A program made the translations under genes and the position numbers. DNA of 64,000 nucleotides from the NCBI GenBank assembly GCA_002368155.1, contig AP018180.1, positions 682,001 to 746,000 of the forward strand, in the 5' to 3' direction. The stretch is from Nostoc carneum NIES-2107 (GTDB lineage: Bacteria; Cyanobacteriota; Cyanobacteriia; Cyanobacteriales; Nostocaceae). Under the pieces are notes generated by a model. The model saw nothing but the letters and a program-made list of their open reading frames with translations. It searched no databases and was not told the DNA's origin. Positions within the stretch are counted from its first letter, which is position 1. The number at the start of each line of letters is the position of its first letter. Below, piece after piece: positions 18,139 through 26,056 of this stretch.

Positions 18139-19554
18139 GTGGTTCAATCATCAAAATACTGGGAATTTGTCAAGTTAGATTCTACAAGTAAGCGCCGGGT
18201 GGAAATGATAGTAGCGGCTCAAACTTATTTTCAAAAAGAATTTGCCGGCAAGGGCGATGTTTCTGATGCGGCGATCGCACGTTATCTGTGGCAACAAATG
18301 CAACAAGATAAGGCGGGTGCTACTGAAGAAGCTAACTTAGCGGAAATTTGTTTGCGGTGCTATGTATCTCAGCAAATATATCGAGTTTGTCTGGATTTGA
18401 CGATGAAGTTTGGCAATCGCCACGGCTTTACTAGTGAGGATTTGTTGCCTTTTGTTTTAGATGACCAAGTCATAGAAGCAACTTCCGATAAACCCAGAGT
18501 CCGCAAATCCACTTATGAGTCTTTAGCTACCAAGCTTTTAAAAACATTCGATCCGGCTAAAGGTTCCTTAAATGCGTGGGTGAGTCGCTATGTGAAGCAG
18601 AATGCAGAAATCAAGCGATTTTTACTCCAGCATGGTGTATTTTTGATTAGCGATTGGGCGCTGTTGAATGATACGAACCCGAAGGAATTACAACGCATTC
18701 TCGCGGATATGTATCACTTAACGCCGATGGAGATTGAGCAAGTTTGCCAATTGTTAATCAGTTATCACGCAGTTTACCGTGAAGACCGCTTGCAACAAAA
18801 ACTGGCGGGGGTAAACCTACCCTGTCAAATCCCGACAGCAGAACAGTTAACTCGCATGATCAATGATTTGCAAAGCCGCACAAATCGCAAGCTGAGTCAG
18901 GAAGCGATGTTAAACCAATTGCAAGCAATGGCTAGCAAACTGAGACAATACCGGATTGCGGCGCAAGGCGGTTATGTTGCGTCAGTTGCTTACGATCAAC
19001 CGGAGATTCAACCGATTGTAGAGCGATCGCTCTTAACCGAGGAAGGGGATGACAAAGCTGATTTTATGAATTTATATCAAGAAGAATTTTTGACATCCTT
19101 AGACGCAGCTATTTCTCATGTGGTAGAGGTTGCTCTTGGTAAACTGCAAAGTAAGCGCAATACTAGTCAAGAAATAAAGCGATTATTTATGACTGGTTTA
19201 CATCTTTTTCATTGCCAAGGTCAACCGATGAGCCAAATCGCACCGCAATTGGGAATGAAGAAACAATATGAAGTTACCCGGTTATTAAAGTTAAATGAAC
19301 TACGCGCTGATATTCGCCAAAGTATGTTGCTGATTTTACGCGATCGCGTTTTACAAATAGCCAAAGATTTTACTAATGTTGAACGCTTGCAACTTTTAGA
19401 TCAACAGTTGGAATTAATTTTAGATGAACAAATTTCTGGAGTGATGCAAGAAGCTGAATCTGAAGTGAAAAACCCTGTACGCAATCAGCCTTTATCTGGT
19501 CTTTTAGCTCGTCGTCTTTGCCTTTATTTAGATAATAGAGAGGAGATAGGATAA
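18139..19554 (+). CDS. Sigma-70-like / HTH regulator heading the CHAT-CHASE2 operon
   Basis: This 471-residue cytoplasmic protein has a region resembling sigma region 2 (YESLATKLLKTFDPAKGSLN followed by AWVSRYVKQNAEIKRFL, about 133-165). It ends with a helix-turn-helix resembling region 4 (QPMSQIAPQLGMKKQYEVTR, about 363-382). The middle is Leu/Gln-rich and helical. Related proteins precede DUF1822 and CHAT genes in other cyanobacteria, from memory. The start is uncertain. GTG at 18139 lacks a ribosome-binding site. A TTG at 18103 with an excellent site is in frame but blocked by a TAG. The first internal ATG is near codon 24. It probably controls its own operon, but true sigma activity is not established. 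Confidence 0.6.
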   Translation: MVQSSKYWEFVKLDSTSKRRVEMIVAAQTYFQKEFAGKGDVSDAAIARYLWQQMQQDKAGATEEANLAEICLRCYVSQQIYRVCLDLTMKFGNRHGFTSEDLLPFVLDDQVIEATSDKPRVRKSTYESLATKLLKTFDPAKGSLNAWVSRYVKQNAEIKRFLLQHGVFLISDWALLNDTNPKELQRILADMYHLTPMEIEQVCQLLISYHAVYREDRLQQKLAGVNLPCQIPTAEQLTRMINDLQSRTNRKLSQEAMLNQLQAMASKLRQYRIAAQGGYVASVAYDQPEIQPIVERSLLTEEGDDKADFMNLYQEEFLTSLDAAISHVVEVALGKLQSKRNTSQEIKRLFMTGLHLFHCQGQPMSQIAPQLGMKKQYEVTRLLKLNELRADIRQSMLLILRDRVLQIAKDFTNVERLQLLDQQLELILDEQISGVMQEAESEVKNPVRNQPLSGLLARRLCLYLDNREEIG

Positions 19555-19624
19555 AGATTATTTAGACTCAAAAAATCAACATACAAATACTATATTTCCA
19601 TATCTTATTAATTTTATTTGTTAA

Positions 19625-19652
19625 CTTTTGACCCTTGACCCTTGACTCTTGA
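19625..19652. repeat. TTGACCC/TTGACTC heptanucleotide repeat
   Basis: About four 7-base units (TTGACCC, TTGACTC and variants) end directly at the DUF1822 start codon. Similar TTGACTC runs occur within 17644-17667 and at 49080-49110. The position is unusual, because the repeat occupies the place of a ribosome-binding site. Confidence 0.8.
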
Positions 19653-19654
19653 CC

Positions 19655-20953
19655 ATGATTAACCAACCTACCTCATATTTAGATTTCACAGATTACCCTG
19701 ATTGGTATTCGCTTAACGAAACTCGCACGGAATTATTACCAGAACATTTTCAACGCGCTGCAAGTTTAAGCCAATCAATTCATTTTTCTCAACAACGCTG
19801 GCAAGTCTATCTATGTGCGTTAGGTGTTCTAGGATTTGAACAATGGCTAAAACAACGCGCATCTGATTTAGAAGTTAATATTAATTCTGCTTCTATTTGG
19901 CAAGCAGCAACAGCAGATTTATTATCAGCAGCTTGTAATATTCAAGTGGGCACTTTCAAAATTTGTATTATCACTGCTAGCGTTTTAACAGATGAACATC
20001 GGGTTCCTAATGCAGTTTTTGATATTCCCAATTTTGCTGCTCATTTTTATGTGCTGATGCAGGTAGAAGAGGAACAAAATCAGGTAGCTGTATCTGGTTT
20101 TATGAACTATGAGCAATACCAAAGATATCAAGCTACTGCACAGTTACCTGTAGCAGAAGATTGGACTTATACTTTACCACAACTCTGGTTTAATCCAGAT
20201 GCTAACGATTTATTACTTAATTTACGCTGTTTAAATTCAGACGCTATTAAACTACCTCTAACATCACGACCAACTAATTCCACACCTTTAAAACAAAAGT
20301 TAACAACCATAAAACCACAACTGCAAAAACAGCAGCCTTGGGAATTACTCACGGTGGGTGAAGGGATAACGTTATTGAGTAATCCAGAATTAATAAATTG
20401 GGTTCACAAAGCTGCTAATCCTTCCTTAATTCAACCATTAATTAATGTCTGTTTATGGTTAAATAATCAAATAGACCAAGCTGCTCAAGAGTTGGGATGG
20501 ATGCTGATGCCATTACCCGCATTTTCGCAATTACGCTCTTCACAATTACGCTCTTTGCAAGATGATTTCGAGCAAATTCGTGCCGGATTAGAACAGCAAG
20601 GTGTTTATATTCCTAACACTGCGCGGGGTGCATTTCGTGATTTGGATTGTGAAGAAGGGAGTTTGCGATTATATGCAATTATGTGGGTGTTATCGGAAGA
20701 TTCTGCTAACCCCGAATGGATGTTGTTAGTTGCTGTAGGTTCTCAACCAGAAAGACCTATGCCACATACATTAACATTAGAGGTACGTGATGAAACACAG
20801 ATATTATTTGATGAAACTTTACCAGATACCAGCTTAGGAATTCTTTACGCTCAAGTTATTGGCGATTGGAACGAAAAATTTTGGGTAACCGTCGTTACTG
20901 ATGAGGTTGTCTTTGAAATTCCACCTTTTGGTTTGGAATTACAAACCCTGTAG
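19655..20953 (+). CDS. DUF1822 family protein
   Basis: This 432-residue protein is read from an ATG at 19655. A TTG two codons earlier is also possible. The N-terminal part has QRAASLSQSIHFSQQRWQVY, LCALGVLGFEQWLKQR and SACNIQVGTFKICII, the pattern I know for DUF1822. The C-terminal third is beta-rich (ELGWMLMPLPAF, RAFRDLDCEEG-like stretch, LEVRDETQILFDE) and resembles a small sandwich domain. No signal peptide or transmembrane helix is visible, so it is probably cytoplasmic. It lies between the sigma-like gene and the CHAT-CHASE2 gene on the same strand, a conserved order in cyanobacteria. Its biochemical role is unknown. Confidence 0.8.
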   Translation: MINQPTSYLDFTDYPDWYSLNETRTELLPEHFQRAASLSQSIHFSQQRWQVYLCALGVLGFEQWLKQRASDLEVNINSASIWQAATADLLSAACNIQVGTFKICIITASVLTDEHRVPNAVFDIPNFAAHFYVLMQVEEEQNQVAVSGFMNYEQYQRYQATAQLPVAEDWTYTLPQLWFNPDANDLLLNLRCLNSDAIKLPLTSRPTNSTPLKQKLTTIKPQLQKQQPWELLTVGEGITLLSNPELINWVHKAANPSLIQPLINVCLWLNNQIDQAAQELGWMLMPLPAFSQLRSSQLRSLQDDFEQIRAGLEQQGVYIPNTARGAFRDLDCEEGSLRLYAIMWVLSEDSANPEWMLLVAVGSQPERPMPHTLTLEVRDETQILFDETLPDTSLGILYAQVIGDWNEKFWVTVVTDEVVFEIPPFGLELQTL

Positions 20954-20973
20954 AGACGCGATGAATCGCGTCT
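20954..20973. repeat. AGACGCGAT palindrome after DUF1822
   Basis: AGACGCGAT (20954-20962) and ATCGCGTCT (20965-20973) form a 9-bp inverted repeat with a 2-base loop, directly after the DUF1822 stop codon. It belongs to the same family as 17762-17791 and 56071-56090. It could reduce read-through to the CHAT-CHASE2 gene. Confidence 0.85.
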
Positions 20974-21089
20974 AATATTCTCGAATTTTGCGCCTCTATT
21001 AATTAAGAATTAACATTTTTAATTGACAAAAACTGAGTTTTTGTGTTCTGGTTTTTCGCCTTGTTGCGAAAAAAGTAAATTAGCTAAAT

Positions 21090-23504
21090 ATGAAACTTAA
21101 CTCTGATATTTTTAATCTAAAAGTTCAAAAAATCGAGCAAATTTGTTTATTTGAACTATCTTGGGGCAAAGGGCAAAGATTAACTGCACAGGTTAATTAT
21201 CCTTCTGCCCTTGGTCAGTTGTATCAAGACTGGCGACGGGCATATTTAAACTTTTATCGTTCCGATCAAATGCGCGGACGGGCGGTTGATGGTGGTATTG
21301 CGAGGCTGGGGATAGATTGGCACGCGGAACTGGTAAAGGCGGAAACTAAATTAATGTACGAGTTTCATCGCTGGTTACGCAGTGCTGAATTATATGAAAT
21401 TCGCGCCCAAATTGCTCAAGTTAGCCAACAACTAGTAAAGGAAAATCCCGAAACGGATGAGGCGGTGCAAGTATTTCTGACCTGTGCGCCTGTGGAATTG
21501 GATCGTTTTCCTTGGGAAGCTTGGGAATTAGGAACTGAATTTGCCACAACTGGGGCGATTCAATTTATCCGCACTCCCTTAAATATTTCACAGGAAACAA
21601 ATTCACATCATCCTGATAAACGTCAAGGACGCACCCGGATTCTGGCAATTTTAGGTGATGACACCGGGTTAGATTTTCAAGAAGAAAAGAAGACTTTAAA
21701 TTCGCTGTTCCGGATTGCTGATATGGAGTTTGTCAGTTGGAAGCTAGAAGAAACACCCACGGAAATTATCGAGAAAATTGCCGATGCGATCGCAGATGAA
21801 CGCGGTTGGGATGTGTTATTTTTCGCGGGACACAGCAACGAAACGGAAATGACAGGCGGAGAATTGGGGATTGCGCCTGGCGTGTCCATTTCCATTAGCG
21901 AAATTGCATCGCAACTCAGCGCCGCCAGAAAACGCGGACTGCAAGTAGCAATTTTTAATTCCTGTAGCGGGTTAAATCTGGCAGAATCCTTAATTGACTT
22001 AGGTTTTGGGCAAGTTGTGGTGATGCGCGAACCAATTCACAACCGCGTCGCCCAAGATTTTTTAGTGAGGTTTTTGCAAGGGTTAGGCAAACACCAGAAT
22101 GTCTACGAAGCGGTGATTGCGGCTAGGCAATATTTACGCATGGATAAAAGCCACACCTACCCCTCAGCCTACCTTTTACCTTCATTATTCTGTCATCCAG
22201 GCGCTCACCTCTACCGCATTCCCCCCTTCCATTGGCGACAACGTCTGCGTCAAAGTATACCTAACCGCTTAGAGGCGATCGCCTTAACGGTGGGTGTCTT
22301 GTGTAGTGTGCTAACACCCATGCAATCACTGCTATTAGATGGACGCACCTATACTCAGGCAGTTTACCGCAGTGCTACTGGCCAAGTTGATGCGGAAGAA
22401 GCCCCACCCGTGGCTTTGGTGCAAATTGATACCGAATCAATCTATCGCGCCCAGTTGCCAAATTCCCAACTATTCCCCATGAACCGCAGTTATCTTGCCA
22501 AACTGCTGGATAGTACACGCAAATTAAATGCTTCAGTTGTCGGGTTAGATTTTATTTTTGATACACCCCAAACCGATCCGCCAAAGGCTGATGCAGATTT
22601 AGCTACAGCAGTGCGTCAGGCGGTGGATGCGAAGACATGGTTAATGTTTGCGGCGGTACAAGAACCCAAAAGAGAAGTGGGGACAAACGAAGCATTAGGG
22701 ATTAACAAGTGGAATTGGACATTGCAAGGATACATTGATGCTTACCCCGACTTACTAGAATTCCCAGAAGCCGACAGCGATTGTCGTCAAGTTTGTCCCT
22801 TTGCATATTTGCTATCGCTGGTACAGCTAGCTAAGCAAGAAATCACCGATTTACCCCAACCGCAAACCAACCGCGAGCAAAATTTACGAGCTGAATTCTT
22901 GGATGTGGTGCAGCAGCATTCAACAAAAGGGAACTTATCAAAATTATGGCAATGGAAAGCACCATTTAATATTCAACCAATTCTCGATTACTCAATTCCT
23001 CCCAGCCAAGTTTATACAACAATTCCCGCTTGGCAATTAATCGAAAATCCCGATATCAACAAATTTCCTTTAGTGTCCAAACAGGTAGTTTTGATTGCGG
23101 TGGGTAACGATGACAGGTTAGGAATAGCACCAGGACAACCAGATCGTTCCCCAGCGCCAGCTGCATACAGTTATTGGACACAACAGCCTTGGCTGACAGG
23201 CGGTGAAACATTGGCATATATGATTCACCATTTTGTTAGCAATCGTTTGGTAATTCCCATCCCCAGCATTTTGCTGATTGGGATTGCCATGATTCTTGGT
23301 AAAATCACGGTCTTCGTGATTAAAAGCCAATCGCGTTTAAGTCTCACGCGTCGTCGGCAAATCACCTTCGGCGCAGTCGGTGCTGTAATTTTATATGGTT
23401 TAGTGGGACTGCAAATTTATATAACAGCCGCAATTTTACTACCCTGGTTTTTACCCTCGTCGGTGTTTTTAGCCTACGTTTTACCAGCTACAAGGAGAAA
23501 ATAA
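21090..23504 (+). CDS. Membrane CHAT-CHASE2 caspase-like protein
   Basis: This 804-residue protein has an N-terminal region (1-130), then a CHAT peptidase domain (about 135-380) with the His-Cys pair H248 in FFAGHSNE and C292 in FNSCSGLN. A transmembrane segment lies at about 397-415, followed by a CHASE2 domain at about 425-715 (VALVQIDTESIYRAQLPNSQ, VVGLDFIFDTP, KQVVLIAVGNDD). Two or more transmembrane helices lie at about 730-800. The likely topology puts the caspase-like domain in the cytoplasm and CHASE2 outside, so an external signal may gate proteolysis. The DUF928-like gene starts 2 bases after the stop, implying translational coupling. Substrate and ligand are unknown. Confidence 0.88.
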   Translation: MKLNSDIFNLKVQKIEQICLFELSWGKGQRLTAQVNYPSALGQLYQDWRRAYLNFYRSDQMRGRAVDGGIARLGIDWHAELVKAETKLMYEFHRWLRSAELYEIRAQIAQVSQQLVKENPETDEAVQVFLTCAPVELDRFPWEAWELGTEFATTGAIQFIRTPLNISQETNSHHPDKRQGRTRILAILGDDTGLDFQEEKKTLNSLFRIADMEFVSWKLEETPTEIIEKIADAIADERGWDVLFFAGHSNETEMTGGELGIAPGVSISISEIASQLSAARKRGLQVAIFNSCSGLNLAESLIDLGFGQVVVMREPIHNRVAQDFLVRFLQGLGKHQNVYEAVIAARQYLRMDKSHTYPSAYLLPSLFCHPGAHLYRIPPFHWRQRLRQSIPNRLEAIALTVGVLCSVLTPMQSLLLDGRTYTQAVYRSATGQVDAEEAPPVALVQIDTESIYRAQLPNSQLFPMNRSYLAKLLDSTRKLNASVVGLDFIFDTPQTDPPKADADLATAVRQAVDAKTWLMFAAVQEPKREVGTNEALGINKWNWTLQGYIDAYPDLLEFPEADSDCRQVCPFAYLLSLVQLAKQEITDLPQPQTNREQNLRAEFLDVVQQHSTKGNLSKLWQWKAPFNIQPILDYSIPPSQVYTTIPAWQLIENPDINKFPLVSKQVVLIAVGNDDRLGIAPGQPDRSPAPAAYSYWTQQPWLTGGETLAYMIHHFVSNRLVIPIPSILLIGIAMILGKITVFVIKSQSRLSLTRRRQITFGAVGAVILYGLVGLQIYITAAILLPWFLPSSVFLAYVLPATRRK

Positions 23505-23506
23505 TC

Positions 23507-24262
23507 ATGTTTAAAATTAATAATCGCAAGTCACTTTTGGGCTTTGCACTCATTCCTTTAGCGATCGCTTCCGGTAGTATCGTCAGTGAAAACCTTGCCA
23601 ACGCTCAAAATATTCGGCAAACACAACAAACCATCGCGCAATCTGTCGATTGGGTAGGCTTATTTTGGCAACGTCGCCCCAAAAAACGCCTAGCCTCTAG
23701 AGGTGTAGTGCAACCAGTCTGTGCAATTTCTCCTGGTTTAGTAGAAACATATAAATTGTGGAGCGATCGCCCTTTATTTTTATGGCACAGTCCTGGTAAT
23801 AATCAAGATGCTCAAGTAGTTGTCCGCGATTACGAAACTGAAAAAGTAGTTTGGCAAAAATCCGTCAAAATCGCCGATCAACAAGCTACTTACGATGCTG
23901 AAAAGCCTTTAGAACCAGGCAAATTCTACCAATGGCAACTATCCGGTAGCAACAACTGGACAACATTTCAGGTAATGGAAGCAAGCGATCGCCAAAAAAT
24001 TCAAAGCGGATTGCAAGCATTAGAACAACAGCTGAAATCAGCTAAAGCCTCACCAGAAGAAATCGCTTTGAAAAAAGCTGATTTCTTTATCAACTACGAA
24101 ATTCAACACACAACTGAAACGGGAACATTTCACCCTTGGTCTGATGCTTTCCAAATTCTTTACCAAGTAGAAAAACCTTCTACATCTTTTGTGAAACAAC
24201 GTGCTGACTTTGTTTCTAATGTCTGTAAACCAGCATCAGCAGCGCGAAATCAAGCTAAATAA
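23507..24262 (+). CDS. Secreted DUF928-like protein coupled to CHAT-CHASE2
   Basis: This 251-residue protein has a signal peptide (FALIPLAIASGSIVSENLANAQ). The middle (about 60-160) is beta-rich, with RGVVQPVCAISPGLVETYKL, RPLFLWHSPG, VVWQKSVKI and PGKFYQWQLSG. It resembles the DUF928 protein at 9896-10630 in layout: Cys, then P-x-FLW/FY, then a Y-x-W strand. The C-terminal part is helical (QALEQQLKSAKASPEEIALK). The gene follows CHAT-CHASE2 with a 2-base gap and an AAGGAGAAAAT ribosome-binding site inside the previous gene's end. It probably works with the extracytoplasmic CHASE2 domain. Assignment to DUF928 itself is uncertain because overall identity looks low. Confidence 0.6.
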   Translation: MFKINNRKSLLGFALIPLAIASGSIVSENLANAQNIRQTQQTIAQSVDWVGLFWQRRPKKRLASRGVVQPVCAISPGLVETYKLWSDRPLFLWHSPGNNQDAQVVVRDYETEKVVWQKSVKIADQQATYDAEKPLEPGKFYQWQLSGSNNWTTFQVMEASDRQKIQSGLQALEQQLKSAKASPEEIALKKADFFINYEIQHTTETGTFHPWSDAFQILYQVEKPSTSFVKQRADFVSNVCKPASAARNQAK

Positions 24263-24950
24263 TGCATAATTCGTAATTCGTAATTAACTTTAGTGATATC
24301 TCATCGTTCGCGTAATCGATTCTGAAAATAAAGAATTCATCAAAATGCTTAAAAGGCTTACAACAAAAGGATTAATCGCATCAAACTTTTATCCATATAC
24401 CCTGTAGACGCGTGCTTAGTCCACAGTGCGATGACGGTGCGATCGCACCGATACATTCAGATTCCTACTGAAATCTTTGAGGGAAATCGGGTAAGTGTAA
24501 GCTTTCTATTCTGATTACCAACGCCAAAGCTATATATAGTAGGAATTTCATGGTTTTTTGGGAATTAATTATTTCCGATTTGGATTACGCGAATGGTGAG
24601 TGATATATCTAAACTATGTTTAATTGCTAATTACAAATATTTTCTCCAGAAAAATTCTCTTATTAGGACACAGCAATGCTGTGTCCTATTTTGATCATGA
24701 ATGGTTTACAAATTTAATAAACCTGAATAATTAGGAATCATTGCACCTCTGACTATTTATTAAGTATGCAAATTAATTATATGCTTACCAAGTTGGCTAA
24801 AAAAATTTTTAAAGTAATTATCAAGCTAAAATCATCATTTATTTAAAACCCATATATTATTTTTATGAAATTATTATGAATTACTAGTATTAATACTGGC
24901 ATAGCTATATATTATTTATAGTTTTCTGTAATTTACCAGTATTAATAAAA
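24263..24950. other. Intergenic region of 688 bases
   Basis: No coding frame is convincing here. The region is AT-rich, particularly after 24700, and contains the terminator at 24664-24692. The GCGATCGCACC around 24430-24450 is part of a short palindromic stretch. Promoter elements for the gene at 24951 probably lie in the AT-rich part but I cannot assign them. Confidence 0.6.
24664..24692 (+). terminator. Rho-independent terminator after the CHAT-CHASE2 operon
   Basis: TAGGACACAGC (24664-24674) and GCTGTGTCCTA (24678-24688) form a perfect 11-bp stem with a 3-base loop, followed by TTTT. It lies about 400 bases after the DUF928-like stop and would end the sigma-DUF1822-CHAT-DUF928 transcript. 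Confidence 0.7.
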
Positions 24951-25898
24951 ATGAAAAAGATTGCAGCAGTATTTTCTCTTGCAGTGGGTTTATTGTGTTT
25001 ATTTTCAGAGAATGCTCAAGCTCAAAGAAGACCAGTTAATGTCTATTCTCAAATGGGACAAAATAAGCAAGAAATTTACGAGCAATTTAATTTAGTAGAT
25101 ACAACCATAGATGGCAATAGTATAAACGATACTAATGATTCTCAAAATATAGGCCTTTTTCGAGGAGCAATAGAACAATATAGAAGCCGTAAGCTTAATA
25201 GCGTTCTGGGAATAGCTTGTTCTAAAAGCCTTGTAGATAACTTTCTACCCGAAAATCCAGATGAATGGACAGATACCTTCAAAAACTCAACTTGTGGAAA
25301 AGCTATAATCAATAACATTAAAAAGCCAGAATATTACTTTGATAATTCTGGCTTTCTTATCACCTTAAAACCAAATGAAGTTGATGATCTTCGTGATAGT
25401 CTTCCTGATAGTCTTAAAACTCAATTTCCTACCGTTGATCTTGAGTCTGAATATATAGGTGATGGAGATTTAGAAGCTAGATTTATTTCCGGTAATACGT
25501 TAGACAATACCACGGATACTATAGTTTATAGTCTTTTAATAAAAGGCCAAACCATTCCTTCGTTTACTCTTCAGTATAAATTAGACCTTTCTACTGACTT
25601 TGGTTTTAACATAGACGAAGACTTTGTTGTCAATGCTGTCAATAATTTGGAATTTATTTTAGACAAAGATTTGTTAAGTAAAGTTGTATCAGACCCAGAA
25701 AATCCCGCTATAGTACCAGACCCAAAAAATCCCACTATAGTTTCTCCAAGAAGCACTTTATTAATACAAAACTTCTTTGAAAAAGATATAAAAAGCGTAC
25801 CCGAATCTCCCTTAACACCTAATGTATTTGCGACAGTAGTATTGGGTGTAATTTTGTTCATAAAAAAGCGCAAAATGTCAGCAAATCAGAGTCTTTGA
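24951..25898 (+). CDS. Secreted hypothetical protein with probable PEP-CTERM sorting signal
   Basis: This 315-residue protein has a signal peptide (MKKIAAVFSLAVGLLCLFSE with ENAQAQ cleavage). The body is acidic and rich in Asp, Asn and Ser, with two Cys near 84 and 105. A short repeat, VSDPENPAIVPDPKNPTIV, lies before the tail. The C-terminus has the three-part layout of a PEP-CTERM signal: VPES, a hydrophobic segment (NVFATVVLGVILFI) and the basic KKRKM. The motif is PES rather than PEP, so it is a variant. Exosortase would then process it for surface delivery. It sits between the CHAT operon and the TpsA genes. The body matches no family I know. Confidence 0.65.
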   Translation: MKKIAAVFSLAVGLLCLFSENAQAQRRPVNVYSQMGQNKQEIYEQFNLVDTTIDGNSINDTNDSQNIGLFRGAIEQYRSRKLNSVLGIACSKSLVDNFLPENPDEWTDTFKNSTCGKAIINNIKKPEYYFDNSGFLITLKPNEVDDLRDSLPDSLKTQFPTVDLESEYIGDGDLEARFISGNTLDNTTDTIVYSLLIKGQTIPSFTLQYKLDLSTDFGFNIDEDFVVNAVNNLEFILDKDLLSKVVSDPENPAIVPDPKNPTIVSPRSTLLIQNFFEKDIKSVPESPLTPNVFATVVLGVILFIKKRKMSANQSL

Positions 25899-25986
25899 TC
25901 AAGTAATTATCAAATAGGTAGGTTACGGCTCTGCCAGGATTTAAAAGTTTAGAAAGCGAAGATTAGCCGTAACGAGACCTTTTTTC

Positions 25987-26013
25987 GGTGCGTTAAGCGT
26001 TGCTATAACGCAC
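25987..26013. repeat. GGTGCGTTA palindromic repeat
   Basis: GGTGCGTTA (25987-25995) and TAACGCACC (26005-26013) form a perfect 9-bp inverted repeat with a 9-base loop, 43 bases before the first TpsA gene. A GGTTACGGCT/AGCCGTAAC pair lies just upstream (about 25920-25975). They are dispersed repeats and may also act as a terminator for the preceding gene. Confidence 0.8.
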
Positions 26014-26056
26014 CCTACAATTTAGAAATTACTCCATAACATATTTCTCTTACAAT

